DNA of 64,000 nucleotides from Laetiporus sulphureus 93-53 (lineage: Eukaryota; Basidiomycota; Agaricomycetes; Polyporales; Laetiporaceae). Below, one piece after another: positions 47,222 to 60,061 of the stretch; position 1 is the first letter of the stretch; every line of letters starts with the position of its first letter. Position numbers and translations under genes: made by a program. The notes beneath the pieces were generated by a model, which was not told the origin of the DNA, ran no database searches, and saw only the letters and a list, made by a program, of their open reading frames with translations. Where the stretch lies: NCBI RefSeq assembly GCF_001632365.1, contig NW_024468539.1, positions 248,001 through 312,000 on the forward strand, in the 5' to 3' direction.

Positions 47222-47512
47222 AAGAGGAATGAAGTTCGGAAGGTTATCTCGTCCATGTGTATGTTTACAGGGTCATCTGCTAGTCGCCTCTGCAATGGTC
47301 GCATCTTTGCTTCGATGGGACACCCTTGTTCACTCGTAAGTTGCATTGAACCGCCAAAGAGGGCACGTTTGCGTGCTTGATATGTCACTCTGCAACGGAA
47401 AACAGATCGTCTGGCAATGCCACAGTACATAAAGCCCCGCGCAGCTTGGTATGTAAGCCCCTATGCACAATCCATCCACGAAGAAGTGCCAAGAGCAGTT
47501 GAATAGCTCACA

Positions 47513-49628
47513 CTATCCCTCAAACACTCCCGGCCCGAGCTCAATCCCCAGATTGCGCTTTGCAAAGCCCCGCATGCTCCGCTCGAGCTCATCCTCAAAG
47601 CCCTCGCTTGTGAGCCCCATCTTGTGCCGCATCCACTGCCGCACCCTGTTTGCCCAAAACGCGAGATCGATCATGAATGTCGCGAGCAGGAACTTGAAGT
47701 AGTTCTTGTACTCCTTCAGGCGCTGTGCGAGTGTGAGGTTCGGCGACAAGGTGAGCGAGCGCGACGCCCAGGAGCCCGTGATGCGGATGCGATTCACGGG
47801 TGAGCCGAAGGATTGATTGTTTCCTATGAAGAGTGTCAGCTGTGTACTAACAGATATGACTCCAGGGTGCGATCACCTTGTACGATCCTGAGCGGGCGTG
47901 AATTAGTACGTGATACATCCGAGTCACAGCATTGGAGCGTACGCACCGCATATTCCGCCCAATGAATATGAGCGGCTTGGGTATCTTGTCGGTGTCCGTC
48001 AGGAAGCTCTTGAGCTTCTCTTTGAGGAGCATACTGCGCTCATACTCTGTCATCTCCTCCCAATCCTGCGCCTCCTGCTCTTGCCCGGCAAAGCGGACGG
48101 GTCGCATCAGCGTCGCGCTCGCAAACAGATCAGGAGCGCCAATGCCCCACTGCCCCGCGACGGCCTTCACCACGTCCAAATCGAGCGTCATGAGTCCCGT
48201 CCAGAGTGTCGCATACTGCTGCTGGAAGTCACGCGAGAGACGCACGTACAGGCCATGGTCGAGCAAGACGAACTGCGGGAGCGTTGGGTGTTGCGGGTGC
48301 GGGCGCACGATGATGTTCCCGGGGTGTGGGTCGCAGTGCACCCAGCCCCACTCGAAGATCTGCGCGCTGAAGAGCTCGACCATCGTTTGCATAATCGACG
48401 CAACGCCGCCGCGCAGCGTGCCAAAGCGCAATGGGACGTCCGTCTCGCCTTCGCCCTCGCCCATGAGGGCCCGGATGCCACGCCGGTCGCTCAGACGCAC
48501 GCCGTCGATCCACTCGGCGACCATGACCTTCTTCGTGGAGAGATGGGGATAGACGCGCGGGATGTAGACCCTGTCGGACAGGCGCGGCTCGGAAGCCACG
48601 AACTCGGTGGTTTTGAGCGCGTTTCTAGCCTCCAACTCAAAATCGAGCTCACGCCGGAGGTGATCAGAGATGAAATCTATGTGGATGGGTTGCAGCAAAC
48701 CGGCAGATCAGACGAGAAGCACGTACCAACAGTGAAATAGACGGGCATGTCGAAGAGGTACTTTTCGTAGATCCACATGACCGCCCTGAATGCACCCAAG
48801 TCCCATTCGACCTGCTTACTGACTTCCGGCTTTTGAATCTTAACCGCGACCCAGCTCCCACCATCGTCGGGCTTCAATTTAGCGCGATGGACTTGCGCTA
48901 TGCTCGCGCTAGCTGCGGCCTGTTCTTCGAATATCTCGAAGATACCGTCTGGTCCTGCTGGCGGTCGGCCGAATTCGCGCTTGAAGACAGACTCCACGAC
49001 ACTATATGGCACCTGTGGAGCATCGTCAAATAGTTTTGAGAACTTCTCTTGCATCGGACGGGGCATCAACGCGGCGTTATTCGCGAATGCCTGTCCTGCG
49101 ATGCTAACATATTAGGACTGAAGTTGCCATAGAGGGCGAGCACACGCACCTATCTTGATGTACAATCCGCCATTGGACGTGAATAAGTCGTACATTCGTT
49201 CTGCTACAAGCTGATGGAGAGCTGGTATGCTATCGCTCAATTCTGGCTTGAAGTACATCTTGTAATCTATTGCAATCATCGCACACTGAACGTAACTGGA
49301 TGAGCATGAGAGATGCATGATCAAGGCGGTGTATGGCAGAAGGTCGACCCTAGTTTCGCGAACTTTTACACAGATCGTTACTCACCGTCCAGAATGTCCT
49401 GATATTCCTCGCTATCGCGGACGCGTTGTACTCCCTGTCCAATGCCCAGAATGCAGCAACCCCGCCGGCGGTATACATCGTGCGACGGGCATATCGCTGT
49501 AGTCGAGGAAGTTTGGGTGTGACTGGCGGGACGGCGTGCGTAGAGCGAGTACAGTGGGGAAAGAATACGCGGTGGTGTCGTGTGCAGGTACGCGGCCCCC
49601 GCAAAGGGATAGAAAACATGAGGCGCAT
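47513..49628 (-). CDS. ABC1/ADCK-family atypical kinase, probably mitochondrial (Mcp2/ADCK1-like)
   Basis: UbiB-type protein that affects coenzyme Q or lipid balance in mitochondria. The Arg-rich start (MRLMFSIPLRGPRTCTRHHR) looks like a mitochondrial presequence and is followed by a short membrane segment (MYTAGGVAAFWAL). Family motifs follow in order: the KxGQ motif across an intron (NGGLYIKIG|QAFANN), EEQAAASASIAQVHRAKL (Ala-rich nucleotide loop), VAVKIQKPEV with the ATP lysine, DFELEARNALKTTEF, VHCDPHPGNIIVR (catalytic loop) and FVLLDHGLYVRLSRDF (metal site). The C-terminal exon ends ELGPGVFEG at a TAG (47513-47515). The start at 49628 was preferred over upstream non-ATG extension. Known relatives sit in the inner membrane facing the intermembrane space or matrix; which applies here is inference. 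Confidence 0.85.
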
Positions 49629-51005
49629 TAGAACAGGTACCACTGACAATGGCGTTGCTCGTCGAGCAGCAAGGCGGGAGCAGATAGATTATAAGTAATG
49701 CATCGTGATTGTGCTAAAGTCGAGAGGTGTGCGTGAGCGCGTCATGCTCGCGGCTTCTTGGCCGGGCGGCAATAACCGATCAGTGTAGTGGCGCTAAGCC
49801 GAGTTGCAGCCGCCCCTCGACTACGATGTCTGATTCTTTCACCGTAAACTGCCATATCCAAGGAGACAAGACAGTCGTGCGGAGGGATATTCAGTCGTCG
49901 ACGAGTTACGATTGGTTCTATTATAGCGCAGTAATCCCGTTTTCGGATCATTCTAACCGTCGCGCGCGGACCGTCAATCTGTCCGGATTCAGACCTTCTT
50001 CCTCCTCCCCTTCCTTTCACGCGTATCGCCCTTTCTCACGCTGTTTCCCCACTCAACCGAATCGCTTTCACAATTGCAACGTTCTCTCCCGAAGTTCCGG
50101 CAAAGACAAGTTATGGCATCACAGGTAAGGTACTCGATCAGATACACGTTGCCATTGGACTGCTGAGAATTGATTGTGTACTTTCAGAGTGTCTCCTGTG
50201 GGTCCCATGCATAGCGCTTCACGCAATGCAGAGTGCGACTTGTATGATACCGCGAATAAGATAAGTTGCCTTCAAGACTGGCCTGGAACGGCCGCCCTTG
50301 TGCTCTTTCAATAAGCATTACTGCATTTCTGCAATACTTCATTCAGGGACTGTGCCAACGGAGGACGTTATGGACTCACAGATGCGTTGCCAGTCCCTAT
50401 AAAATCAACAAGAGCGCAAAACATACGCATTCTGCTCTGTCATTTCCAGGGCAATCTTCATGGTCTCGGGACCGTGTTCGACACGGACACCATCAACCTG
50501 CGCATCATCGAGTCAACAGACCAAGAACAGGCCGGCACCATCGCCGAAGATGCCTTTGCAGACAGCAATAGCGTCTTACTTGGCTCGTCTCTTCATTTCG
50601 TCTCAACGGCAGATCATCGCATTTCATGAGCTCAAGCAACCGTCCAGCCAGACGATCGCCTGGGAAACCCACATTCTCGACTGCTGTTCAGACATCAACG
50701 GCCATCGTGTAGCTCGCTCTGCAGATCGTCTTGGAATTGTGCCATTCGTTGCTAATCAACTCGCATCTGTTGCCTCCCGCTGTGTCGGGAACATGCTGGC
50801 TTGTTCCACCGTCTTCGCGTCGCTTGTGGTTATCGCTAGTCATTAGTTATCGAGTCTGTCTTCCAGATCATGCGAATCATCCAGCAAGCGATTAATTAGC
50901 CCGGTTTGGTCTTTCAATCCGTCAGGTATCCAACTAGGTAGCAATCGAAACGACGCTGAGCCATACACTACAATAATATAACCAAGAGGCACCGGTAGAT
51001 CCATA
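49629..51005. other. Intergenic with short unassigned frames
   Basis: A frame from 49829 begins MSDSFTVNCHIQGDK, which resembles the first residues of crinkler-type N-terminal domains in basidiomycetes, but it loses the resemblance within about 15 residues, so at most it is a remnant. Frames between 50387 and 50846 contain a protein-like piece (GTVFDTDTINLRIIESTDQE) without a recognised family. No complete gene can be supported. Confidence 0.3.
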
Positions 51006-54000
51006 CTACAACTTCATTAACCCCTTCATCGCATTCGCAACCGCGAAGCTGGACTTGGCCATGACCTGGCGCGACTCTTTCGTCACCTCTGGCAGTGCCT
51101 GCACTTCACTCAGTTTGTTTGCGTGCTCGCCGAGCTCCGCCAGGATCGCCTCGCCCTGCGTCGCTGACGCCGGCGGGAGATTGTCCTTACATACCGCGAC
51201 AATGCTCGATACAATTGTGATGATCTGCGTCAAATTCTCGTTCAGTGTTGGCGAGGGCGTTGGGCTGCGCACGCCTGAGAGCACGCTCTGGATCGCGTAT
51301 ATTATGGACTCGGTCTGTGCTTCGAGATATGGCTATGAGCGCGGTCAGATGCAAGAGTCGGACAGAAACAAGTGCGTCGTGTGTACCTTCAGCTCCGTCC
51401 ATGCATCCTCCAAGTTCTCCGTCGTCATCGACTCGTCGCTGTTCAGTGCTACGCCGATCCGACCGTTCGGTTGATCGAAGATCGGCGGAGGCGAGCTGGC
51501 CTCAGAGCTGGACAGGTTGGAGGGAGGACTTCGCCGTTGATCCAGCATTGAGAGGCCTGATGAGACATACGAAAAAGACTGTTGCCTTTCTGATGATGAC
51601 AACACTTCGCTGCGCTTTGAACTAGCGCTCGCGCTGCTCCCTTCTCTCTGGTGGGCCGCCCTGATCTCGTCCACTGACCGCAAAGTGACACCAGCAACGC
51701 TCGGTCCAAGGTTGAACTGCTCCTGCTCGGCTTTCGTAGCCTTCCGTATGCAGACCGCTTTGCCAATCTCCGTGACGGTTAAGGAGACATGGCTCGCGGC
51801 AGCGTCGAGCAAACTAACAGGCGACATGCCGGAGCTCGTCGCATGCGTCTTTGTTGCGGTCACGAGATTGCTGAGTGTCGCGTCCGCGCGATCGCGCAGC
51901 GCTCGCAGCGCGTCCATGTCGATGTCTGCACGCTCGGAGGGCATACGGCACTCGAACGCCTTAACGTCGTCGATGATGGAGGCGACGGCATTTACGACGG
52001 CCTTCATCGGTGTAAGCACGCGTGTGGGCGAATTTGAGCGGCCAGCGGTGAGCAGACTGTCGACTGCGGATACGAATGCAGTTACGTGAATGTCGAGCAA
52101 ACCGCCGTCTGGAGAAACGGGCAGTTGGTCGTCTATCTTTGGTGTTTGTAAGAATAGTTGCGATGTCGCTAGAACACGGTGCAAAGTCAGACGTGCTTTG
52201 AAAGTGAAGTGCTATGGAGATGGGTGACTTACCCTTGACACTCCTCAGCTCAGTCTTAGCTTGCTCGTACTTGCGCTTGTACCCCTTCAGCTGTGCGTCC
52301 AAATCTCGTATGACGGCAAGGTTGGAGTCTTTCGCAGTCATCAAGTTATCATTACGGTGCGATAGGTCGGTGAGCTCGACCATGAGCGCCTCCATGTCGG
52401 AGCGCAGCTGATCCAATATCTCACTGTTGCCCTGCAAGAATACTCAATGTGGCAATACGCCGCAGACGATGCGGAGCGTACCTGTCCTGCTTGAACGCGC
52501 TCGGATTCCAATCGCTCACACCGCTCCCGCAATACCTTTAGCTCTTCCTCGTCTTCTTGCGTCCGTTTCGCCTCCGCCTCTCGTCCCTTCGCCATTCCCT
52601 GACCTGACGCAGAGCCTCAGGTTCATGTTGCGGGGCGAGTATCGCTGCTGTCTTGACTTCCATGCGCTGCCCGATCCCGTGATATAGCGCATCAGAATGA
52701 CGCATCAGCTCGCACACACCTGTTGCAATTCGCGCAGCTCCTCCTCGACATTTTGAACACGTTCTTCACCCGCAGTCCATCGCTTCTCACGTTGCTGCAC
52801 ATCCTCGAGATCTCGTTCAAGCATAGTGATGCGCTTTTGCATCGTCGCGACCTTATACTCGTAATCCCGCCGCATGCGCTCCTGCTCCTCCCCAGCCACG
52901 CTCGTCCGCCCATTCAATCCCCGCGCGGACCGGTCGGACGTGACCGACGCGCGACCAAAGGACATCTTATCGAAGTAGTCATCCCCACTCCGCGCTTCCT
53001 CCTCACCTTCAACCGCCTGCAGGCGCGCGCTGAGCCCACTGAGGCCGCGGCGCTCGTCGTCCTCGTCGTCACTGGCGTGCGTGCGGTCGTCCATTGCGGT
53101 ACTCTCGCGCCCGTACGGCACCTCGATATCCTCCTCCGCGATGGTGCTCTTGTTCGGGATGATCATGCCCATACCAGCAGTGGCGCTCTGCGCATTCGAT
53201 TCGCTGGACTCGCTCGGACGCCGACGGTCTTCTGAGCGTCGGGCGGTGGTATCCTGCGACGGACGTCTGCGGTCTCCCTGGCGGTACATGTCCTGCGACG
53301 GCCTTCTCCTTTGTGCATAGTCATCCTGGCTAGGCCGACGCCGGTTATAATTGTCTTCGCTCGGGCGCCTGGCAGAGGAAGGGCTCGGACCATAGCCACT
53401 ATCGATGGCACGATCATCGGGAGCACGTAAGGCGCTGGGCAGAGCAGTGGTGGCCATGGGCTTGGAGCGGGGCGAGGTGGGAAAGTCGGGGGATGGATAG
53501 TCATCGTAGATCGAGCCGGGTGATTTGACATCCGCGCCAACGACAGACTGCGTTACAGTGAGAAATGCACAGCGTGAAAGCGAGAGCATACGCACATCTT
53601 CCTTAAATTCTGGATACCGCCGAGAGAGCTCGTAGTAGACGTCGCTGGACAGGTCTTTGAACCGTCCGGTGGGCAGCGTGGCGAGTTTCTGGCGAGCTTG
53701 GTTTCGCTTCGGATGGAAGTCGTCTCTGACAGGAAGAAATGGAACTGTACATAGGGCGCATGTAAGGGGTATTCGGTGTATAATAAGAAAACACACACTT
53801 TCGTTCTCAGTGGTGTTGTTCCGACGGCGCATGAGCTCATCGTAGACGTCGGTGGAGAGTTCCTGGAACTGTTGACGAGTGAGACGAGTGAGCTTCTGTC
53901 GGGCAGTCGAGCGAGAGTGGGCAGGTTCTACGAGCGGCGGGTGAGGACTTTCATTGGAGGTCGACCGCAACTGCGACGTACCCTTCGCAAGATAGCTAGC

Positions 54001-54180
54001 GAGGTACTTGCTGAGCTCCTCGAAGTGTGTGCGGGCGATGGAGTGCGAATCCAAAAGCTTTTCTGGAGGAGGGCTGTCGCGCGGCATAGGACGGTAAGAG
54101 TCTGTACGATAGTTGGATATCCCGGAGTAAGTGGTGTTGGTCGGCGAGGCAGCGCGAGAGGGTCCGGGGCGGTTCATCAT
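51006..54180 (-). CDS. SPA2: Spa2-like polarity scaffold
   Basis: Polarisome component that organises actin nucleation and MAP-kinase modules at hyphal tips. Two Spa2-homology (GIT-type) repeats stand near the N-terminus: ARQKLTRLTRQQFQELSTDV with YDELMRR, and ARQKLATLPTGRFKDLSSDV with YYELSRR. A long Ser/Pro/Arg-rich region follows, with repeated RRPSQD/RRPSED units. Next comes a coiled coil (MRRDYEYKVATMQKRITMLE onward, continued in KELKVLRERCERLESERVQ-type exons), and a C-terminal helical domain ending NAMKGLMKL at 51006. About seven exons. Two adjacent ATGs (54180 and 54177) could start; the first is given. Confidence 0.85.
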
Positions 54181-54642
54181 TGTTGCCGACGGTTATGAAG
54201 AGAATAGTCAACCAAAGGAGTCCGGTTAGCCGTAAAAAGCAGCCCAGCACGACAAGTTGAGAAATGTGCAGGCCCTGCCTGCGGTGGCCCTGCCTGCGGC
54301 GGTGAACGCTGGTGATGGAAACGCATCACACACGTGTCTTCCCACACTGCGTGAAGCATCCATGCGAAAGATTGGGAAACCGTCGAAGGAGTTTAAATAT
54401 CATCATTCTATTTTGTCTCAAATAACGCGAGAAATATCATTGAACGACCGTTTAGCTATGAGGATCAAAAGACAGGCCAAAGCTGAGTCAAATCATCAAA
54501 ATCACAATTTCAGCCCTTTATAGCCCAATAAGGTAGTTAGGCCACCAGGAACTGCGTAACCGGAATGCGTTTGATGTAAGAGACGTTATAAAGGCTGATG
54601 TACAAGCAGAAACTATCTTGAACCAAAATCTAGCAATCATCA
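54181..54642. other. SPA2 upstream region
   Basis: Gap between the SPA2 start and the stop of CLF1 (both minus strand), so it must hold the SPA2 promoter and the CLF1 3' untranslated region. The short direct repeat ctgcctgcggtggcc/ctgcctgcggcggtg lies at 54276-54305. No gene seen. Confidence 0.4.
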
Positions 54643-57157
54643 TCACGCTACATCGCTGGGATCACCTGCTTCGGCAGCATGTTCCGGCTTAGGGGGCTGC
54701 AGGCCGTCTGAGCTTTCGCTCTTGGCGTTCTTCCACGCACGGGCCGCTTGCAAGAACTTGACCAACGTCGGGCTCGATTGGTACTCGCCGCCTTTGAACA
54801 ACATATCATCAACTGCTCTAGATAGTGAGAAATGCTAAGGAACGGGAGCCAGGACGTCAGTGTACGTACCGTCCATGAATTGACCAGCCTCTTCGTCAAA
54901 ACGCCATGTCGCATATGGTACAGGCATTATGGCTTCAACCTTAGCGACGTCTGCCGGCGTACCGCGCTCTTCTTCGAATGTTCTCCATACCAATAGCAGA
55001 GCTAGCTGCTAGAAGATTGTCAGCGAGAAGAGTACAGATGGAAACAAAATACGGACGAACATCTTGCTTCAAACCCTTCGACTTGAGATCTTTGTACCCT
55101 CGGTCGAATACGCGCCTTGCGAGGTCAACGTCCCCTTCGACCATCTCAGCCTCCGTCTCTCCCTCTTCATCCTCCTCCCTCGGCGCCGGCATCGGCTGTG
55201 CCTCAAACAAAGCGTATGATAGCCACACCTTTACGTGCCCGCTCAATGCCACAAGCCGCTCATACAGCGCCCTCGCCCGTTCCCGCTCTCCTCCTTCCAC
55301 CTCGAGGTCAATGTACTTCTTCCAAATCAGCTCAGGCATCGGCACTGTCGATTGAGAAATGCCGAGTTCGAATATCGCGCGGGCACGGGCGTAGTCACCG
55401 AGTTGCGATTCGAGTTCAGCGAAATTTATCCATGCACTGGAGTTCGTAGGATCATACTGTATACAACGGTTTCGGGCTCAGAGCGCCGCGGAAAGAATGG
55501 ACAAGGATTACCTCTATATATTTCTCGTAGAGTGTGCGTGCACGGTCGAATTCGCGGAGCTACAAATAGGCGGTTGGTCCGGATTGAATGGATAGTCAGA
55601 GGGTTGAAGGCTTACGTCTATTTCAAGCTTGATGTACCCCTTGAAGAGTGCCTCCTTAGGGCACATCCCGATTGCTGTCCCTAATATCTTCCTTGCTGCT
55701 CCTAGATCCATGCGGCGAACCTCGAATCGGGCGAAGAGAATCCAGAGCTTGGCGAACGTGAATTGTTTGTGCGGAACAAGTTTGAGCGCTGTTTGGTATA
55801 TCTCGCGAGCCCGGGCGTAATCCTCACCAAAGGTCAGCTGGGAGAAACGCGGAAATGGAACTGATTCACCTTAGTTTCTATCTCCTCGAAGAGAGCATAG
55901 TTCAGCCACAGGTAGATGTAGTGTCGCCAATACTGCTTCTCGTTTCCAGGGGGAGTCTGAGCTATAGCTCGTTCGTAGACCTCTCGCACACGACCACATG
56001 CTTGCTCTATCTCCTCAGCGGTGGCATTCTCCTCTGGCAGATCTTGAAGGGCACCTTCCTCTAATCTTATGTAGTCAACCCATACGTCATAGTTTCGACC
56101 GTCGTGCGAAAGCTCTTCCTCGTACTGAATACGACGTTTGCCGAGGACAATCGCTTCGAGGGTAGCCCTTGTACCGTGCTGTTTCTCGAATTGCGTATAC
56201 GCTGCGTAGAGCGCGTTTGACTTTGATCGTGGAAGGTACGATAAGGCCAGCTACAGACGACTCAGTAGCGAATCGCTAGGAAAATGATTGATTTACCTTA
56301 TAAATAATACGAGCCCGTTTGTACTCTCTTTGCCGAGTCTCCATGTTTGCAAACGAATTGAATAAAGCTTGGGTCTTCTCAAGTTGCCCCTCTTCGTCTC
56401 CGAAGTACTCGACAGCAGTCTGGAATACCTTCCTTGCTTTGGTCAGGTTACCGCGTTCTTCCTCAAATTTGCCCCACTTGACCCACACACGGGGCTTTGG
56501 CCGGACTGCAACCCAGCGCTCATAAATTGCACTTGCCCGGTCATGTTCTTCGTACCGCTGCTCGAAGCTTATATATGCCTGCCATGCCTTGTCATCTGGC
56601 TGCCATTGCATCCATCTGTCGAACACCTGCCGTGCACCGGGTATATTTTGCAACAGCTCTTCAAGGTAGACATATCTGTACCACAGCTGGTCTACGCGGG
56701 GGAGAAGAGTGACAGCGCGGTCAAAGAGGTTGCGTGCGTGCTGGACGTTGCGAGATTTTAGCTCTATATCGGTATAGGTAAGCCACAGTTTCACATTTCG
56801 TGGATCGACATCCAACGCTCGCTCGAAAAGAGAACGGGCCCGAGAAAATTCGTTTTGGCTTGCTTCCCAGTTTCCGTACTGCAGCCATTCTTTCCTGTTG
56901 AAACGGTCACATCGTTGTCGGAGAGATAGAAGCAGGAAAACGTACATGTTCCCTCTGGTTTGTCTGATCCTCTTTTCGAACTCCTCGCGCTTTCTACATC
57001 GATACTCATGCAGCTCTTCGAAGTTCTCTACACGCTGTTGTGGGGGCCGGATTTGGGACTCGTGGTGTTCTTGGGCATCTCGGAGCAGTTGTTCGGCTGT
57101 TACTTGGACTGCTGCCCGTGCGCGATTCTTAATGCGAGGTGCTCTTTCATCTTGCAT
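54643..57157 (-). CDS. CLF1: Clf1/crooked-neck-like pre-mRNA splicing factor
   Basis: HAT-repeat scaffold of the NineTeen complex of the spliceosome. It begins [20 protein letters not shown], followed by [15 protein letters not shown] and [20 protein letters not shown], then serial HAT (half-a-TPR) units such as [60 protein letters not shown] and [20 protein letters not shown], in about nine exons. The last exon reads [20 protein letters not shown] and ends DPSDVA at a TGA (54643-54645). Size is normal for the family. It is divergent to RPC40 with a 155-bp gap. Confidence 0.9.
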
Positions 57158-57312
57158 TCTGGAGAAGTGTAGGCCGATGATGTTGCGCTTCCTAATGGCT
57201 GCGGACGCTCCAAGTAAAGAATGTCACGCCGGTCACGGTGTGGGCCACAAAAATTATCTCGATGTTGCTTTCGCGGTTTGTAATGTGTTGAACGCGCGCT
57301 CTGCACCTAAAA
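57158..57312. promoter_or_regulatory. Bidirectional promoter between CLF1 and RPC40
   Basis: Only 155 bp separate the two divergent ATGs, so both housekeeping promoters must overlap. No TATA box is obvious. Confidence 0.5.
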
Positions 57313-59010
57313 ATGGCTTCGACCTCCACTGCCAGTTCCTCGCAGTCGAGCCTGCCACCCTCTGCGTTCAACCCTCGTAGACACGTTGGCGTGCATGCAG
57401 AACGTGTCACGGACGTCTCAAGCACCGAATATCCTGGACATTATCCCGACGAAGACCATAGCTGGGATCTCGCCAAGTTCAAGGAGGTGAGCCTCTTGGT
57501 TTCAGTTTCATTTTATGAGGAGAGTGAAGGCAGAGAACAGAGGGACAATTTGGACGGAGCAGACTGGAAAGGCTCGGGATATAGCGAAAAAGCACACTCG
57601 CTGACTGGGATCTCGTTTAAATAGAATTTGCGGGTGGAGGTGAAGAGGCTTTCGCAACGCTCGATCGAGTTCGACCTTGTAGGCGTCGACGCATCGATTT
57701 CGAACGCGTTCCGGAGAATACTCATTGCTGAGGTACGCCTTTGCTTACATTCATCGCTCAGGCAGCTCATTTCACACTAGGTCCCGACAATAGCGATCGA
57801 GAATGTGTACGTGTGGAACAACACGTCCGTCATTCATGACGAGGTTCTCGCACATCGCATCGGTCTAGTTCCGCTCAATGTGGATCCAACACTGTTCGAG
57901 TTCCGGGATGAGAGCAACAGACAACCGACTGACAGAAATACCATCGTGTTCAAGTACGTCCTAGTTAGTTCTCACGTGGATTGAAATGCCAGCGTTCTTC
58001 GCTCACGCTGGCCCGTGTATAGACTGCAAGTAGAATGTCGAGTCGATACGGATACTCCAAAGGAGAAGGGCGCACCGAAACGGTATGTCAACGAGATTGT
58101 CAGGAGTGGCGATCTCGTATGGGTTCCTCAAGGCGAGCAGGAAGCTGTAATGAGCCATACCAAGCCAGGACCTACGAATAAGGCGAGCAGAGTTGCTCCT
58201 CGTCTCGCGTCCCTTTGATTTCTCAACGTCTCCCGCCAATATTTGTCCAATCCTTTCGACTTCCACTCTCCCGCTACTCTGCCTTGCCATGTTCTATTGT
58301 TCACACTGGCAGAACATTGTTCTGGCGAAACTTCGGCCAGGCCAGGAGATCGAGATGGACCTCCATGCGATCAAAGGTGTCGGCAAGGAACACGCAAAGT
58401 GGAGTCCAGTCGGTCAGTGCCTCCGCTTCCCCGCAGTCATCTCAAAGCTTACGTATGCGCTCATTCAACTATCAGCGACTGCTTCATACCGCCTGCATCC
58501 CCTCATTATACTGAAGCCTGATAAACCAGTCCCACCAGAGCACGCTCATAAGTTTGCGAAATGCTTCAGCCCGGGCGTCATTCAAGTCGGTCCTAACGGC
58601 GAGGTTCGTCCATGTACACCTAGTTACATGCCGAGCTGACATTGGTCACATTACACAGATCTCGGTTGACGAGCGCAGCCTGCGCAATGAGAGCATGTCG
58701 CGGGAGGTCCTCCGACACAAGGAGTTTGAGGGCTGCGTCGAGCTCAAACGGATACGAGACTGGTTCATCTGTAGGTGACGTCGTCGGTTGCTCGATTTCC
58801 CGTACACTTACCAGTTTTACAGTCAATGTCGAGTCAGAAGGCCCATACAAGCCTCAGGATTTGTTCGCCGAGTCGATCAAGGTGATGCGGCAAAAATTAA
58901 CAAATATACGGCAGGCGGCTGAGGCGCTTTCCGCGGACGTGGACGGGGCGGGCGTACATCCGAATGGTGTCGCAACCGCCGATGGGGACGTCGAGATGGC
59001 TGGGGTTTGA
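57313..59010 (+). CDS. RPC40: RNA polymerase I/III subunit AC40
   Basis: Alpha-like subunit shared by RNA polymerases I and III. Exons read [20 protein letters not shown], then [40 protein letters not shown] with [12 protein letters not shown] (the alpha motif), [84 protein letters not shown] and ATASYRLHP, and finally [20 protein letters not shown]. The intron at 58183-58312 appears to use a GC donor (AAG|gcgagc). The end (VEMAGV) is at 59010. The order and length match the family. Confidence 0.9.
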
Positions 59011-60061
59011 ATGGTTGCGAATTGTGGTATCGCATAGAGGATATGTTTGCCACACTCGTATCGATAGATGTCGCGCTCCTATATACTTCTCGTAGATGTT
59101 TAATGGCGAGGTATATTGTGCTGCGCATGGATTATTCGCTTATCATCGTGATCTTGGACGGAGTGCTACCAATGACATGATGCATATATGTGGCATGCCC
59201 GGGGACGACCGAGCTGCGCAGTACCAAGTAGTTGCAGACCTTAATCGCGCCAACGTCCTCTCTCCTTCTAACCATCCATCTGTTGTGCTCGTTCATTTGC
59301 TAGTCCATCTGCAGGACGTCCCCGCGGAACATGAGAATGTCACGCCGAGACACGCGTCATGCGGCCATCCATGCCCACATCCTCAGCCGGGACTGCATTA
59401 CGCCTGCCTCCATCGTATGCAGCGAGAAGCGTCCTTCAGGACGGCTACCGAAGTGGTCTGAGTCTGGAGGTGTTCTTCCGAGGCCTCATCATAACGCGGG
59501 ATCGTCAGTCATGTAGGTGCGGCGAATGTGGCGAGTCGGACTAAATTGGCAGCCATCAAGTGATGCTCATCGTGACTGCCTCTGACCATGCGAATCGTGC
59601 ATGAAGGACTTCTCGCTTCGCTGGCGGCTGAGCTCGGCGCGTATATAAAAGGGCTGGTGGGAGGGGACAATGCAGCGTGCGGCCATCCCACCGTCCATTG
59701 CATTGCCACGACGGCATCTGTCCCCGCATCTCCCCGCTCGGCGACGATCAAATTGCTCTGGCCGCCGCGTATTTAGGGTGCTCGCGCACATCGGAGGACT
59801 CTGCAACGACTCAGCCTGAGGAATTCTGCGCTTTGCGAAGTGCTCTGGTACGGTCCAGCCACTCGAGTCGATCCGGCCACGCGCGTCTCTGACATTCTGA
59901 CATTCTTCGCAGACTTGCACGTCCGCCGCCGCCCGAGTGCTGCCAGCCTCTCGTTCGTTTGACACCTCCGTCTTTTCAGCCAGCCTCATCTCCCTTCGTT
60001 CTCAACCTCCACCGCGTCCGCCGCGTACGTACCCCATTCGACGACGAAGACATTGCCGACA
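59011..60061. other. Intergenic
   Basis: No gene recognised. The frames at 59096-59461 and 59567-59989 have no motif and no plausible partners. The last 100 bases are the leader of the next gene, with a CT-rich stretch (ctccgtcttttcagccagcctc). Confidence 0.35.

Noticed and set aside
47910..48740. 276-residue plus-strand frame opposite the ABC1-family gene
   Set aside because: It is the mirror of the GC-rich exon with the VHCDPHPGN catalytic loop and has no motif of its own.
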